Assembly: GCA_014729665.1 (NCBI GenBank) | Contig: WJJO01000028.1 | Location: 1-8,921 of the forward strand | Direction of reading: 5' to 3' | From: Caldifarciminota bacterium | Lineage (GTDB): Bacteria; Hydrothermota; Tepidihabitantia; B3-TA06 | DNA length: 8,921 nt | Part shown: positions 1-6,926 of the stretch, piece by piece | How the letters are laid out: every line of letters begins with the position of its first letter | Position numbering within the stretch: the first letter of the stretch is position 1 | The notes under the pieces: model-generated | The model's database searches: none | What the model was told of the DNA's origin: nothing | What the model saw: only the letters and a program-made list of their open reading frames with translations | Position numbers and translations under genes: made by a program

Positions 1-636
1 GCGCTAACCTATAATCACATTGACGTATTGATTCACAACGCAGCGGATTTCGATATCACCAGAAAAAAGCCTGCGTATTCGCCTGAAGGTATCGAGACGG
101 TCTGGGCGACCAATCACCTGGGTCCGGTGCTGTTAACCAATCTTCTGATACAGAAGCTGAAGCGCAGCAAACAAGGCCGCGTAATAACCATTGCCTCGAA
201 GGGGCTTGTTGTGCATCCGTTCCTGAAGGTGAGTCTTGATGATCCGGAGTTTAAAAACAGACGGTTCAGCGTACAGAAGGCGTATTACCAGTCCAAAATT
301 GCCCAGGTGATGTACACCTATTGGCTTGCAGAAAAACTGAAGGAAACACCTATAACGGTGAATTGTATCCGGGTCACGAACGTGAAAATCGATCTCTCGC
401 GCTATCCAAATCTATCCAAGACTCAGAAGTTAGCTTACTCCATGAAAAGCAAATCCTCAATGACACCTGAAGAGATGGCGCGAACATACACCTATCTGGC
501 AACCTCGCCTGAGGTGAAATCGGTTACCGGGAAATACTTCGACGAAATGAACAAGGAAGTTTCTTCGTCAGCTTACAGCAGGGATAAGGAAAATATCGCC
601 GCTGTCATGGATATGACGATGGGGTATTTAGAATAA
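1..636 (+). CDS. Short-chain dehydrogenase/reductase, retinol-dehydrogenase-like, 5'-truncated by window edge
   Basis: This is the C-terminal 211 residues of a classical SDR oxidoreductase, which would use NAD(P)(H) to oxidise or reduce a carbonyl/alcohol substrate that cannot be named. The frame is open from base 1, so the start and the N-terminal Rossmann glycine motif (TGxxxG) lie upstream of the window. Counting from base 1, an HNAA motif (residues 12-15, the family's NNAG position), TNHLG (37-41), a catalytic Ser in ITIAS (S66) and the YxxxK pair (Y95, K99, in YYQSK) are all present in the right order. The layout (NHLG, then LTNLL, then YYQSK) is closest to retinol dehydrogenase/WWOX-like SDRs. 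One oddity is that the usual PG motif after the last core strand is replaced by RVTN (residues 124-127). The TTG at 28 is internal and not a likely start. Family confident, substrate unknown. Confidence 0.9.
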   Translation, partial: ALTYNHIDVLIHNAADFDITRKKPAYSPEGIETVWATNHLGPVLLTNLLIQKLKRSKQGRVITIASKGLVVHPFLKVSLDDPEFKNRRFSVQKAYYQSKIAQVMYTYWLAEKLKETPITVNCIRVTNVKIDLSRYPNLSKTQKLAYSMKSKSSMTPEEMARTYTYLATSPEVKSVTGKYFDEMNKEVSSSAYSRDKENIAAVMDMTMGYLE

Positions 637-676
637 TCTGCTATTTAGAGTTCATTAACCCAAACCGGAGGGGAAT

Positions 677-1040
677 TTGAATCGAACAATAATAATCGCA
701 GTATTCGTCGTCTTTGCCTGCACAGGTCTGATGTGCGCCAGGCGCGATCCTAACTTCGTTCGGGTGAAGATATCGACTCCTGATGAGTAATCTCAGTCTT
801 CGACTGAGATTTTAGAAGTTTCCGAAGGAAACTTCACGACGTTGGTTTTCAGTTATCACCTCGGCTTCATACCAGATTCCTGTCGATCCGGAAGGTGATT
901 CGGTCACGGCTAAGTTTACCAAATCAGACAGCGTTGACAATACTTCGGAATTAAACGTCAAGCTTTACTATATGGGAAAAACTCGTGAAGAGGCCGAGGT
1001 AACCTCGGGCTGGGTCGAGGTGGGAGTTAGTATTCCGTAG
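677..1040 (+). pseudogene. Small exported protein/lipoprotein gene, apparently interrupted
   Basis: A TTG start at 677 sits behind a strong ribosome binding site (GGAGGGG at 667-673) and opens 37 codons: MNRT, a hydrophobic stretch to about residue 20 with cysteines at 15 and 20, then a polar tail ending in TPDE and TAA (788-790). The lipobox is weak (VFAC). A second coding-looking stretch follows in another frame, ending at TAG 1038-1040. It is bounded upstream by TAG 813-815 and has no ATG, GTG or TTG until 972. Its product (SYQIPVDPEGD, then LNVKLYYMGK, GWVEVGVSIP) reads like a real secreted-domain C-terminus. Two tight hairpins lie exactly between the halves (789-835). Removing about 49 or 52 bp there would rejoin the frames (...TPDE-RWFSV...). 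I infer one gene broken by a small insertion; alternatively a 37-residue peptide gene followed by an unrelated remnant. Not recognised as a known family. Confidence 0.55.
789..835. repeat. Tandem pair of perfect hairpins, repeat-element-like
   Basis: Hairpin 1 (789-811) has a perfect 10-bp stem (AATCTCAGTC with GACTGAGATT) and a TTC loop. Hairpin 2 (815-835) has a perfect 9-bp stem (GAAGTTTCC with GGAAACTTC) and a GAA loop. The apices CTTCG and CGAAG are reverse complements, so the two units sit in opposite orientations. The pair lies exactly where the reading frame of the small exported protein is broken. Hairpin 1 is followed by two T residues and might weakly terminate transcription, but there is no proper U-tract. 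Best read as a REP/MITE-like dispersed element; copy number cannot be judged from one window. Confidence 0.6.
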
Positions 1041-1050
1041 GTTTTTTGCC

Positions 1051-1563
1051 TTATATTCTAACACCGAGTAGTATCTCGAAGCCGGGTAAAATTTTATCTG
1101 AATCAAGAGGATAGGTAAGGAGTCCTCGCGGAAGGGCATAGAAGCGTTTACCTAACAAGAACTTATAACCTAGTTCCGCGCCCAGGGTCAAGGCGCTTTG
1201 GTGTAAATTCCCCTCAAACCATACGTATCCCAGCGGTATTCCGGCAAAGAAACCGGAGACGTTTGCTGATTCAACAGGTGAATAGAAGTAATAACGTGGA
1301 CCTGTTCTTATTACCAAGTCAGGATGCGTTTCATCCGGGGAGAGGAAAGTGTTGTACGCCCAGTACTCGGTGAAGGCGTGAACTGAAAACCTGCGGATTA
1401 GCTGGTATTCGAGTTCAATATTTGGCAGTCCCATGAACGGTTTGAGGGGATTGATGCCTACTGATAATCGCCTGGTTATTGAGGTTTCCAGGCGGGTATC
1501 CGGGGCGGAAGCGAAGACCGTCCCCCAAATCGATATAAGTACAAGCAAATACATGAGCTTCAT
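1051..1563 (-). CDS. Probable outer-membrane beta-barrel protein (DUF3575-like)
   Basis: A 170-residue protein. The start chosen is ATG at 1561-1563, because it places a Sec signal peptide at the N-terminus (MKLM, hydrophobic LLVLISIW, predicted cleavage after FASA near residue 19). The longer open frame up to 1701 only adds charged sequence that crosses a hairpin repeat. The Shine-Dalgarno is weak (AGAAAG). After the signal the protein consists of short alternating hydrophobic/aromatic strands separated by glycines (INPLKPF, RYYFYSP, GIPLGYVWF, LGAELGYKF) and ends in a strand finishing VRI. This resembles DUF3575-type or OmpA-like small barrels in the outer membrane. It converges on the upstream gene fragment, with only 10 bp between stop codons. 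No ligand or function can be assigned; the barrel call rests on pattern, not on a recognised signature. Confidence 0.62.
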   Translation of the reverse strand: MKLMYLLVLISIWGTVFASAPDTRLETSITRRLSVGINPLKPFMGLPNIELEYQLIRRFSVHAFTEYWAYNTFLSPDETHPDLVIRTGPRYYFYSPVESANVSGFFAGIPLGYVWFEGNLHQSALTLGAELGYKFLLGKRFYALPRGLLTYPLDSDKILPGFEILLGVRI

Positions 1564-2120
1564 GATACTTTCTGAGACGTAATGATTCAGGTTAAGGTTT
1601 CGGGCAATCGGTGTGCTTCGATCCGCAGACAGGAGTGTCTGCGCCACACGCCACACTGTTTGTTCACACCTTAGATGGTGTTCTTCAATTGTGGAGGACA
1701 TGCTCTTAGCTTGTTTTTCGCCGGTTTAGATGAAACTATGGAAATTCCCCTTCCTCGGGAGGTTTTCGGAAAAGTAACCACAGAGGCTCCGAGACACAGA
1801 GCGTTAAAAAAAAGGCCAAAGCGGTAGGTCGCGTAAATAAAGAACTTGTCAAAAACTCGTTTTGTAGGTATCTGTGGTTTTCTGGACATATCCGACAGTC
1901 TCCGGTGGAGGGGGAAGGGGGAGGGGAGAATATTCATTAACGTTCATCGCATTCGAGTTTCGATCACGTTATTTCCTCACAATGACTGGAAGTGTTACTC
2001 CTGACTAAGCAGTCCGGACACCTTGAGAGGGTATCCAAGGTGGTGTTGATTCGGTAATCTCCCCCTCCTACCTTTCCTTCGGAAAGGCATCCTCCCCCAT
2101 CAAGGGGGAGGAGATTATGA
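1564..2120. other. 557-bp intergenic region with repeat-like segments, no convincing gene
   Basis: I see no gene here. Open frames exist on the minus strand but lack codon character. In order it contains: a hairpin at 1624-1643; a CACAGAG-type motif at 1776-1805 (ACCACAGAGG, then GACACAGAG) followed by a run of A, of a kind often seen in non-coding DNA of environmental bacteria; a purine tract around 1904-1926 with runs of five, five and four G; and the 12-bp direct repeat with structured insert at 1995-2132. No good promoter for the barrel gene was found; TTGCCC/TCATTA upstream of it is too weak to call. Confidence 0.6.
1624..1643. repeat. 8-bp perfect stem hairpin (CGCAGACA/TGTCTGCG)
   Basis: The stem CGCAGACA (1624-1631) pairs perfectly with TGTCTGCG (1636-1643) around a GGAG loop. 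It lies 60 bp upstream of the barrel gene start on that gene's strand and inside a spurious upstream extension of its reading frame. It has no T-run, so it is not an intrinsic terminator. The GTCTGCGCCACA edge looks like common dispersed palindromes, but this is one copy only. Confidence 0.4.
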
Positions 2121-2132
2121 TTACTCCTGACT
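1995..2132. repeat. 12-bp direct repeat flanking a 114-bp structured insert
   Basis: TTACTCCTGACT occurs at 1995-2006 and again at 2121-2132, where it encodes the last three codons and stop of the DUF3795 gene on the minus strand. Identity ends exactly at 12 bp on both sides. The 114 bp between the copies is full of inverted repeats: CACCTTG/CAAGGTG (2019-2025/2036-2042), CCTTTCC/GGAAAGG with TTC loop (2071-2087), TCCTCCCCC/GGGGGAGGA (2090-2098/2104-2112), and an outer TAATCTCC/GGAGATTA pair (2055-2062/2110-2117) that competes with the last stem. It looks like a small non-autonomous element with target-site duplication. Duplication by slippage or recombination is the alternative. Confidence 0.6.
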
Positions 2133-2471
2133 CAATAAATACTCACGTGCTTCCGGGCAGTCGGCATGCAGCATGCTCAGCCAGCCGCAGGTCTTCCAGT
2201 CCGGGCACTGGCCGCATGAGGTAAATCCTCTTTTCTTGGCGCAGCGCGGCATGGGGCAGTAGGTGGGCGAGAATATCGCTTCCTCGGTCCCAATGCATCC
2301 CTTGCAGTTAATGTCGGCCAGAGTTAGTTCTTTACCCCAGTGCTCTTTTGCCGTTTTCTGCCAGGCCGGCAGGCACTTTGTCCTGAGTTTGTCGTCGTCT
2401 GTGAGCGTCGCGTGGTAAACATCGCATTTTGTGCAATCTACCCCGCAGGTTCCGCGAAGTTCTTCAGCCAT
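2121..2471 (-). CDS. DUF3795 cysteine-rich protein
   Basis: A 116-residue cytoplasmic protein with no signal peptide or membrane segment. The start ATG (2469-2471) has an excellent AAGGAG site 6 nt upstream (2478-2483). It contains twelve cysteines: C9, C13, C16 (CGVDCTKC, residues 9-16), C33, C56 and C59 (CKGC), C72, C77, C86 and C89 (CGQC), C95 and C105. The order CGxxCxxC near the N-terminus, then CxGC, then CPMPRCA, then CxxC is the pattern I associate with DUF3795, presumed to bind zinc or an iron-sulfur cluster; its biochemical role is not established. It stands alone, about 195 bp beyond the end of the nnr/propeller operon on the same strand, and has its own possible promoter. Its last codons form one copy of the 12-bp direct repeat, so the 3' end may be the edge of an insertion that left the protein intact. 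Confidence 0.82.
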   Translation of the reverse strand: MAEELRGTCGVDCTKCDVYHATLTDDDKLRTKCLPAWQKTAKEHWGKELTLADINCKGCIGTEEAIFSPTYCPMPRCAKKRGFTSCGQCPDWKTCGWLSMLHADCPEAREYLLSQE

Positions 2472-2536
2472 TCATCACTCCTTCTTGCTCTGCCGTTCAG
2501 GATAAGCAGGATAAGGTTGAGGTTTTTTCTGTATCC

Positions 2537-2565
2537 ATCTTACCCATTAACTTAAAAGAAATCAA
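2537..2565 (-). promoter_or_regulatory. Possible sigma70 promoter for the DUF3795 gene
   Basis: On the minus strand, TTGATT (2560-2565) and TAAGAT (2537-2542) are separated by 17 bp. Each matches 4 of 6 consensus bases. The implied 5' leader is about 60 nt. The leader includes two tandem copies of a 9-bp unit (CAGGATAAG on the plus strand, 2498-2515). Moderate support only. Confidence 0.35.
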
Positions 2566-2666
2566 GTTTTCTTAATGCTTCTCTTTATCACCGAGAGGGA
2601 AAAGATTTAAGGAAAACGTGAAGGGATAGTCTCAAACTTGAAGGAAGTCTTACCCGGGGAAGTAAA

Positions 2667-4073
2667 TTAAGGCAGTACCGCATTCAAGTCAAACCTCTGC
2701 AGGCCTGCATCGGTAGCTATCCAAAGATAATCGTCCTGCAAGTGAAGGGCGGTAACCTTGTTGGAAAGCAATCCCTCCTCTTTTGTCAGCCGCCTTTCGA
2801 AGTAGTCTTCCGGGTTGTATATAACCAGACCGTCTTCGCCGCCCAAAATAATAAGACTGTCTCGTCCTGCAATGGCCTCCTGGGGTGCAGGCAGGTAAGA
2901 GGGACGGGTATAGTATTTCCAGCCTTCCGGGCTTTGTTTTACCAACATACGTCCGGTCCAGAAGTAGCGTGCGCCTTCCCCGCGGACAATACCGTAAACG
3001 TCGTCTGCTGTAAGTTTGGTTCGTTCGTCGGATAGTGGAGTGGGGATTTCGTCTGGAAGTGATGTATAGAATACACCTTCGTCGGTTGCGAAGAAAAGTG
3101 TATCTTCATGAAAATCCACATCGTATATCCAGCGATTGGTGACGATGTCCGACAGCTTTCCTGAAGGGATATTCAGAACGTAGGCGTCTTCGCCCTCTAG
3201 AAGGAACAGATAATCATCAATTAACCTGAATTTATGGAAATTAATCCGGCGCAGCTTGGAGTATGCCCCTTTACTCCAGATCGGGGTTTCGTATTTTGTA
3301 GTGCCCCAGTTGTCGAATCGGTGGAACACGAACGTCTCTTCATCAAAGGAAAGTTCGGAAATCCCGTTAAGCCCTACCGCGTAGAGTGATCCGTCGGTGG
3401 TGAAAAGCGAATGGACACCGGTCGTTTTCAGCCCCCGGTATCTGGTCAACTCCTGCCACCCCTGCGTCGAGTAGACGATGTATCCGTATCCCGGTGCGGA
3501 TACGTAAGCCTTTGTTCTGTGCAGGAAGACCCGGTTAAAAGGGTACATCTCGATGTCTGTAATGAACCAGGGGGCGAGGAAAGGATATTTGTCGCGTATA
3601 TCTGAGGTGGGGGCGGAATAGACCCATGTTACGTTGCCCCCGGGCGAAGCCTGCTCCTCCGATTGGGTGTATTTGTTAATCGCTGTTACGGCCGAACCGA
3701 AGTCGAAGTATACGTATTTTTCATCCAAGCCTATTCTTTCCACCGAACCATTATTTGAAACCGGAATCCTGCTCGGAAATCCACCGATTACCGGGAAGGT
3801 GTATAACAGGTTTTGTTCGGTCGCTATCCAGAAGTAATGCCTGTCGTTATCGAAGAGGGCTAAATGAATCGGTGTAGGTAGTCTTTGGCCTGATGTATAT
3901 ACCTTCCCGGGAAGGTTCGATTGTTCATCGAGCTCTAAGATGGCATTTGAAGTTACCGCATAGACCGTATGGAAGGCATCTGCGGTGAAGTTGCGTATTT
4001 CATTAAAATCGGGGTAATGCTGCCAGTCCGCCGGATCATATATATATGCGAGCAGCACGAGCATGATGCCCAT
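2667..4073 (-). CDS. Exported beta-propeller protein with two-component-propeller-like blades
   Basis: A 468-residue protein. The first ATG (4071-4073) is chosen because GGGAG (4081-4085) lies 7 nt upstream. The N-terminus has a short hydrophobic stretch (IMLVLLAYIY, residues 3-12) that could be a minimal signal peptide or anchor; it is shorter than usual. The rest is repeated beta-strand blades. The clearest is the last, GLLSNKVTALHL then DDYLWIATDAGLQRFD (434-462), which matches the Reg_prop/ligand-binding sensor blade pattern. Degenerate blades include FWIATEQNLLY (81-91), DTLFFATDEGVFY (324-336) and SLIILGGEDGLVIYN (406-420). There is no histidine kinase, GGDEF or other output domain, so it is a free propeller, probably periplasmic or surface exposed, with unknown ligand. 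It starts 13 bp after nnr and is surely cotranscribed with it, though no functional link is obvious. No terminator hairpin was found after its stop. Confidence 0.75.
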   Translation of the reverse strand: MGIMLVLLAYIYDPADWQHYPDFNEIRNFTADAFHTVYAVTSNAILELDEQSNLPGKVYTSGQRLPTPIHLALFDNDRHYFWIATEQNLLYTFPVIGGFPSRIPVSNNGSVERIGLDEKYVYFDFGSAVTAINKYTQSEEQASPGGNVTWVYSAPTSDIRDKYPFLAPWFITDIEMYPFNRVFLHRTKAYVSAPGYGYIVYSTQGWQELTRYRGLKTTGVHSLFTTDGSLYAVGLNGISELSFDEETFVFHRFDNWGTTKYETPIWSKGAYSKLRRINFHKFRLIDDYLFLLEGEDAYVLNIPSGKLSDIVTNRWIYDVDFHEDTLFFATDEGVFYTSLPDEIPTPLSDERTKLTADDVYGIVRGEGARYFWTGRMLVKQSPEGWKYYTRPSYLPAPQEAIAGRDSLIILGGEDGLVIYNPEDYFERRLTKEEGLLSNKVTALHLQDDYLWIATDAGLQRFDLNAVLP

Positions 4074-4086
4074 TCCTTATCTCCCT

Positions 4087-5646
4087 TTAATCGGTTTCCT
4101 CTTCTCGTTCTTCACATGCCGAAAGCATAGCTTCCGGTAAGTAATACAGCAAATCACCGGCAACGACCGAGTGTTCACCTAACTCGTCGGCGGAAAGGTC
4201 TCCAGCCCTCCCGTGCAGCCAAACACCCAAACGTGCAGCCTGGGTTAAGGGCAAACCCTGGGCGGCAAGACCCGCGATTGTACCCGTAAGTACGTCTCCG
4301 GTTCCTCCCGATGAAAGACCGGAATTGCCTGTGGAATTGACCCAAACCTCATCAGGACAGGCGGTGATGGTAGGTGCTCCCTTTAGAACCAGAACCGAAC
4401 TCCACTTCCGGGCGTATTCCTCGGCGACATCCAGACGGTTAATGTCGATTTCATGTGCTTTCCCTTCAATCAATCTTGCCATTTCCCCGGGATGAGGGGT
4501 GAGAATTATCGGCGGTTTTTTCCCTTCCAGAAGTCCGGGTTCTGTAGCGATAGCGTTTATTGCATCGGCGTCTGCAATCATCGGTTTCTTCCATTCCACT
4601 AGCAGCTTCTTCACTAATGCTACCGTTTCCGGATGCGTGCCGAGACCCGGTCCCATGGCAAGCAGCTTTACCTCGTCGGCGATCTTTGAAATATCGGCAA
4701 ATGCCTGCAGACCCAGATGACCGTCTCCTGTATCGGGTAAGGGACGCTTGACCGTTTCCAACAGGCTTGTATCGAGTACCTCGCTTAAGGTTTCAGGAAA
4801 ACCCAGATAGGTAAGACCCGCTCCGGTCCTCAAGGCCGCCTCGCATGCAAGCCTTGCCGCACCACTCATGCCCTTTGAGCCGGCGAGAATCAACACCTTT
4901 CCAAAGGTCGACTTGTTTCCCCAGGGAACTCTTTCAGGAATAAGAAGACAGGCGTCCTCTGCCGTCATCAATCGCAGCCTTCCTTCAGCGTCAATCAGGG
5001 GGTTGGGTATGCCGATATCGGCCACCCAGATATCTCCGCAGTAATCTCTTGCAGGGTAAAGAAGATGGCTAGGTTTGAGATAAGCCATCGTAACCGTAAG
5101 GTCGGCACTGACCGCACATTCCGGTTCACAACCGTCAGCCTCTATGCCCGAGGGAATATCTATGCTGACTATGAAAGACGAGGCGGAATTAACAAGTTCT
5201 ATAGCAGACTTTGCCAACCCCTTGGGTGAGCCTTTGAACCCGGTTCCGAATATCCCGTCGCAGATCACCTCGAAATCGGAGATGGAAGCTTTCCAGCATG
5301 CAAGGTCATCCTCGGTCGTAACCTCGTCGATAGGTATTCCCGATTTTCGGGCTATCTTGGCATTTGTTTCGGCATCACCTTTAAGTTCTGAAATCTTAGA
5401 AAGAAGGATTATCTCAACCTCGGCACCGGAGTTGGCCAGATGACGGGCGACCACGAATCCATCACCGCCGTTGTTGCCTTTTCCGCATATGACAAGAACC
5501 GAAAGATTCTCCGGGGTGAAGTATTCTTCGATTGTTTCGGCTACACCCCTGCCTGCATTCTCCATCAGTAAAAGGGAGGGGATTGAAAACTCACTTATCG
5601 CACGTGCATCCACATCACGCATTTCCGCTTTCCTGACTAAGCGCAT
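4087..5646 (-). CDS. nnr: Bifunctional NAD(P)H-hydrate epimerase / ADP-dependent NAD(P)H-hydrate dehydratase
   Basis: A 519-residue repair enzyme of usual length. It epimerises R-NAD(P)HX to S and dehydrates S-NAD(P)HX back to NAD(P)H using ADP, undoing damage to reduced nicotinamide cofactors in the cytoplasm. The N-terminal YjeF_N epimerase half (about 1-225) shows LLMENAG (26-32), the KGNNGGDG loop (56-63), GIFGTGF (131-137), SIDIPSG (161-167) and MAYLKPSH (187-194). The C-terminal YjeF_C dehydratase half (about 235-510) shows LAGSKGMSGA (254-263), GPGLG (332-336), the ADAD segment (358-361), TPHPGEM (383-389), VLKG (420-423) and the nucleotide-binding SGGTGDVLTG (446-455, with D451). All expected motifs are intact. 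ATG at 5644-5646 has GGAG 5 nt upstream (5652-5655). TATGAT at 5674-5679 on this strand could be a -10, but no -35 was found. First gene of an operon with the propeller protein. Confidence 0.97.
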   Translation of the reverse strand: MRLVRKAEMRDVDARAISEFSIPSLLLMENAGRGVAETIEEYFTPENLSVLVICGKGNNGGDGFVVARHLANSGAEVEIILLSKISELKGDAETNAKIARKSGIPIDEVTTEDDLACWKASISDFEVICDGIFGTGFKGSPKGLAKSAIELVNSASSFIVSIDIPSGIEADGCEPECAVSADLTVTMAYLKPSHLLYPARDYCGDIWVADIGIPNPLIDAEGRLRLMTAEDACLLIPERVPWGNKSTFGKVLILAGSKGMSGAARLACEAALRTGAGLTYLGFPETLSEVLDTSLLETVKRPLPDTGDGHLGLQAFADISKIADEVKLLAMGPGLGTHPETVALVKKLLVEWKKPMIADADAINAIATEPGLLEGKKPPIILTPHPGEMARLIEGKAHEIDINRLDVAEEYARKWSSVLVLKGAPTITACPDEVWVNSTGNSGLSSGGTGDVLTGTIAGLAAQGLPLTQAARLGVWLHGRAGDLSADELGEHSVVAGDLLYYLPEAMLSACEEREEETD

Positions 5647-5852
5647 TCATGCTCCAGGTTATTGACGTATCCCATCATAAGATTGAAGGGCACTTTAGAT
5701 TATTAACACAGCTAATACGTATTCTAGACGATATTCTTAGCTAATGTTTTCTATGCTGTGTTACCAGTATCCACGTATTTACCCATTTCACTTACCTTTT
5801 ACGCTGTTATCCCGGTTCACCCCTTGAAGAACTGGAAGTTGGCTTGGACCTA
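5647..5852. other. 206-bp spacer between nnr and the YD-repeat gene
   Basis: AT-rich non-coding DNA. It contains a 9-bp inverted repeat TAACACAGC (5704-5712) / GCTGTGTTA (5755-5763) with a 42-nt spacer, and a perfect 10-bp palindrome AATACGTATT (5714-5723) inside it. No terminator with a T-run was found for the upstream YD-repeat gene. The presumed nnr promoter must lie here. Confidence 0.45.
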
Positions 5853-6869
5853 TCAGCCGTAGAAGTAATGATAGTTGATCGATCGAATTACGTCTCCGGT
5901 TCGATCCTTGGATATTTCCTTTGTGATGTTGCCCTTTTCATCGTACTTGAGTTCCACTTGACCGTATGGCTTGTTACGTTCGTCTCGCCAGATTATCCGT
6001 AAAGGGTCCTTGTTTGATTTTTCATATTCGTATTCCCAGACCTTTGTTCGTTTCGCCTTGGCGTCGAACCACTCCTTTTTGTTCAGTCTACCCTGGTTAT
6101 CGTAGTCGAATTCGACACTGTTGAGAAGTTCGTCGTCTGCGTTTTTGATTATTTCTTTTACGATTTTTCCGCTTTTTGACGTTTCCCTTTCGAGAACTTG
6201 TAAGGTTCTGCCGGCCTGGTCCACGTGGATTTCCTTTTCCAGGTTTCCGTCCTTATCGTAAACCATTTGGTGTGTGCGGAGTGGATTACCCTCGGAGTCC
6301 AGGAAGATCATCTTGGTAAGTTGACCGTCAGAGTACTCGTAGCGGCATATTTCGTTCAATGAGTCATTTAGCATTGTCCGTCTTTCAATGATTTTACCTG
6401 AAGGCTTAGAGGAGGATGGAGGAGGCGGGGGTGCTTTTTTTTCAGCGGTTGGGCGTTGAGAGGGGGGCTGAGGTTTAGGTTCCTGGGGCTTGGAGGTGCT
6501 TTTTTTCGCCGCGATTGCCGGTGATACTGAAGGAGGTTCTGAACTATCGGTTTTTGCCCCGGGTTTTATCTTGCCTGAATAATAACTTTTCAAGCCGTCA
6601 AGGAGTTTTGTGGCCAATTCCTCATTGCCGTTGCTTACAGCCGCGTTGAGTCTATTCATCAATTCAGATTGTAATTCTTGTTCGGCTTTTTCTATAAGTT
6701 CATCTGCTGCGGCGGTTCTAGCTTCTTTGAGATGGCCTTCGACCTTTTCCTGGAACTTACTACGTTCTTCCCGAAGTTCTTCTATTCGGGCTTCCAGTTC
6801 TTTCGCCTCTTGCGCCAATTCTAAATACTTGGCGTAGTCAACCGTAGGGTCATACTTCACATTTGTCAT
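5853..6869 (-). CDS. Coiled-coil, proline-rich linker, YD-repeat-like protein of unknown function
   Basis: A 338-residue protein with three distinct parts and no signal peptide or membrane segment, so probably cytoplasmic. Residues about 12-75 are charged and heptad-like (ELAQEAKELEARIEELREE), a likely coiled coil. Residues about 103-158 are a low-complexity linker rich in Pro, Ser and Lys, with a run of five prolines (147-151). Residues about 165-338 hold at least four repeats of the form Y-x-Y/D-x-x-G-x-L: YEYSDGQLTK (177-186), VYDKDGNLEK (203-212), FDYDNQGRLNK (254-264), LKYDEKGNITK (307-317). These resemble the antiparallel YD/RHS and MORN-like repeats usually seen on secreted proteins. 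ATG 6867-6869 has GAGG 7 nt upstream (6877-6880), and an excellent promoter precedes it. Single-gene transcript. Function not recognised; a structural or protein-binding scaffold is a guess. Confidence 0.75.
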   Translation of the reverse strand: MTNVKYDPTVDYAKYLELAQEAKELEARIEELREERSKFQEKVEGHLKEARTAAADELIEKAEQELQSELMNRLNAAVSNGNEELATKLLDGLKSYYSGKIKPGAKTDSSEPPSVSPAIAAKKSTSKPQEPKPQPPSQRPTAEKKAPPPPPSSSKPSGKIIERRTMLNDSLNEICRYEYSDGQLTKMIFLDSEGNPLRTHQMVYDKDGNLEKEIHVDQAGRTLQVLERETSKSGKIVKEIIKNADDELLNSVEFDYDNQGRLNKKEWFDAKAKRTKVWEYEYEKSNKDPLRIIWRDERNKPYGQVELKYDEKGNITKEISKDRTGDVIRSINYHYFYG

Positions 6870-6898
6870 TCGTAAACCTCACATTCTCTTATTTCTAT

Positions 6899-6926
6899 AC
6901 TATATCTAGGTATGGGGAATTGTCAA
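6899..6926 (-). promoter_or_regulatory. Strong sigma70-type promoter for the YD-repeat gene
   Basis: On the minus strand a full-consensus TTGACA (6921-6926) is followed after 16 bp by TATAGT (6899-6904, 5 of 6). Transcription would begin near 6892, giving a leader of about 23 nt that contains the GAGG ribosome site. Confidence 0.75.

Noticed and set aside
789..835. Factor-independent terminator for the upstream genes
   Set aside because: The stems are perfect but neither is followed by a proper T-run, and coding-like sequence resumes right after.
1564..1701. N-terminal extension of the barrel protein by 46 residues
   Set aside because: It would bury the signal peptide inside the protein and crosses a hairpin repeat; ATG at 1561-1563 is the natural start.
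1904..1926. G-quadruplex candidate in the purine tract
   Set aside because: Only three runs of three or more G are present; a fourth is missing, so a stable structure is not supported.
1671..1937. 88-codon open frame on the minus strand
   Set aside because: It crosses the CACAGAG motif, the poly-A run and the purine tract, has no ribosome site or domain-like sequence, and overlaps the upstream region of the barrel gene.
5144..5443. Plus-strand open frames inside nnr
   Set aside because: They are antisense shadows of a fully motif-supported gene.
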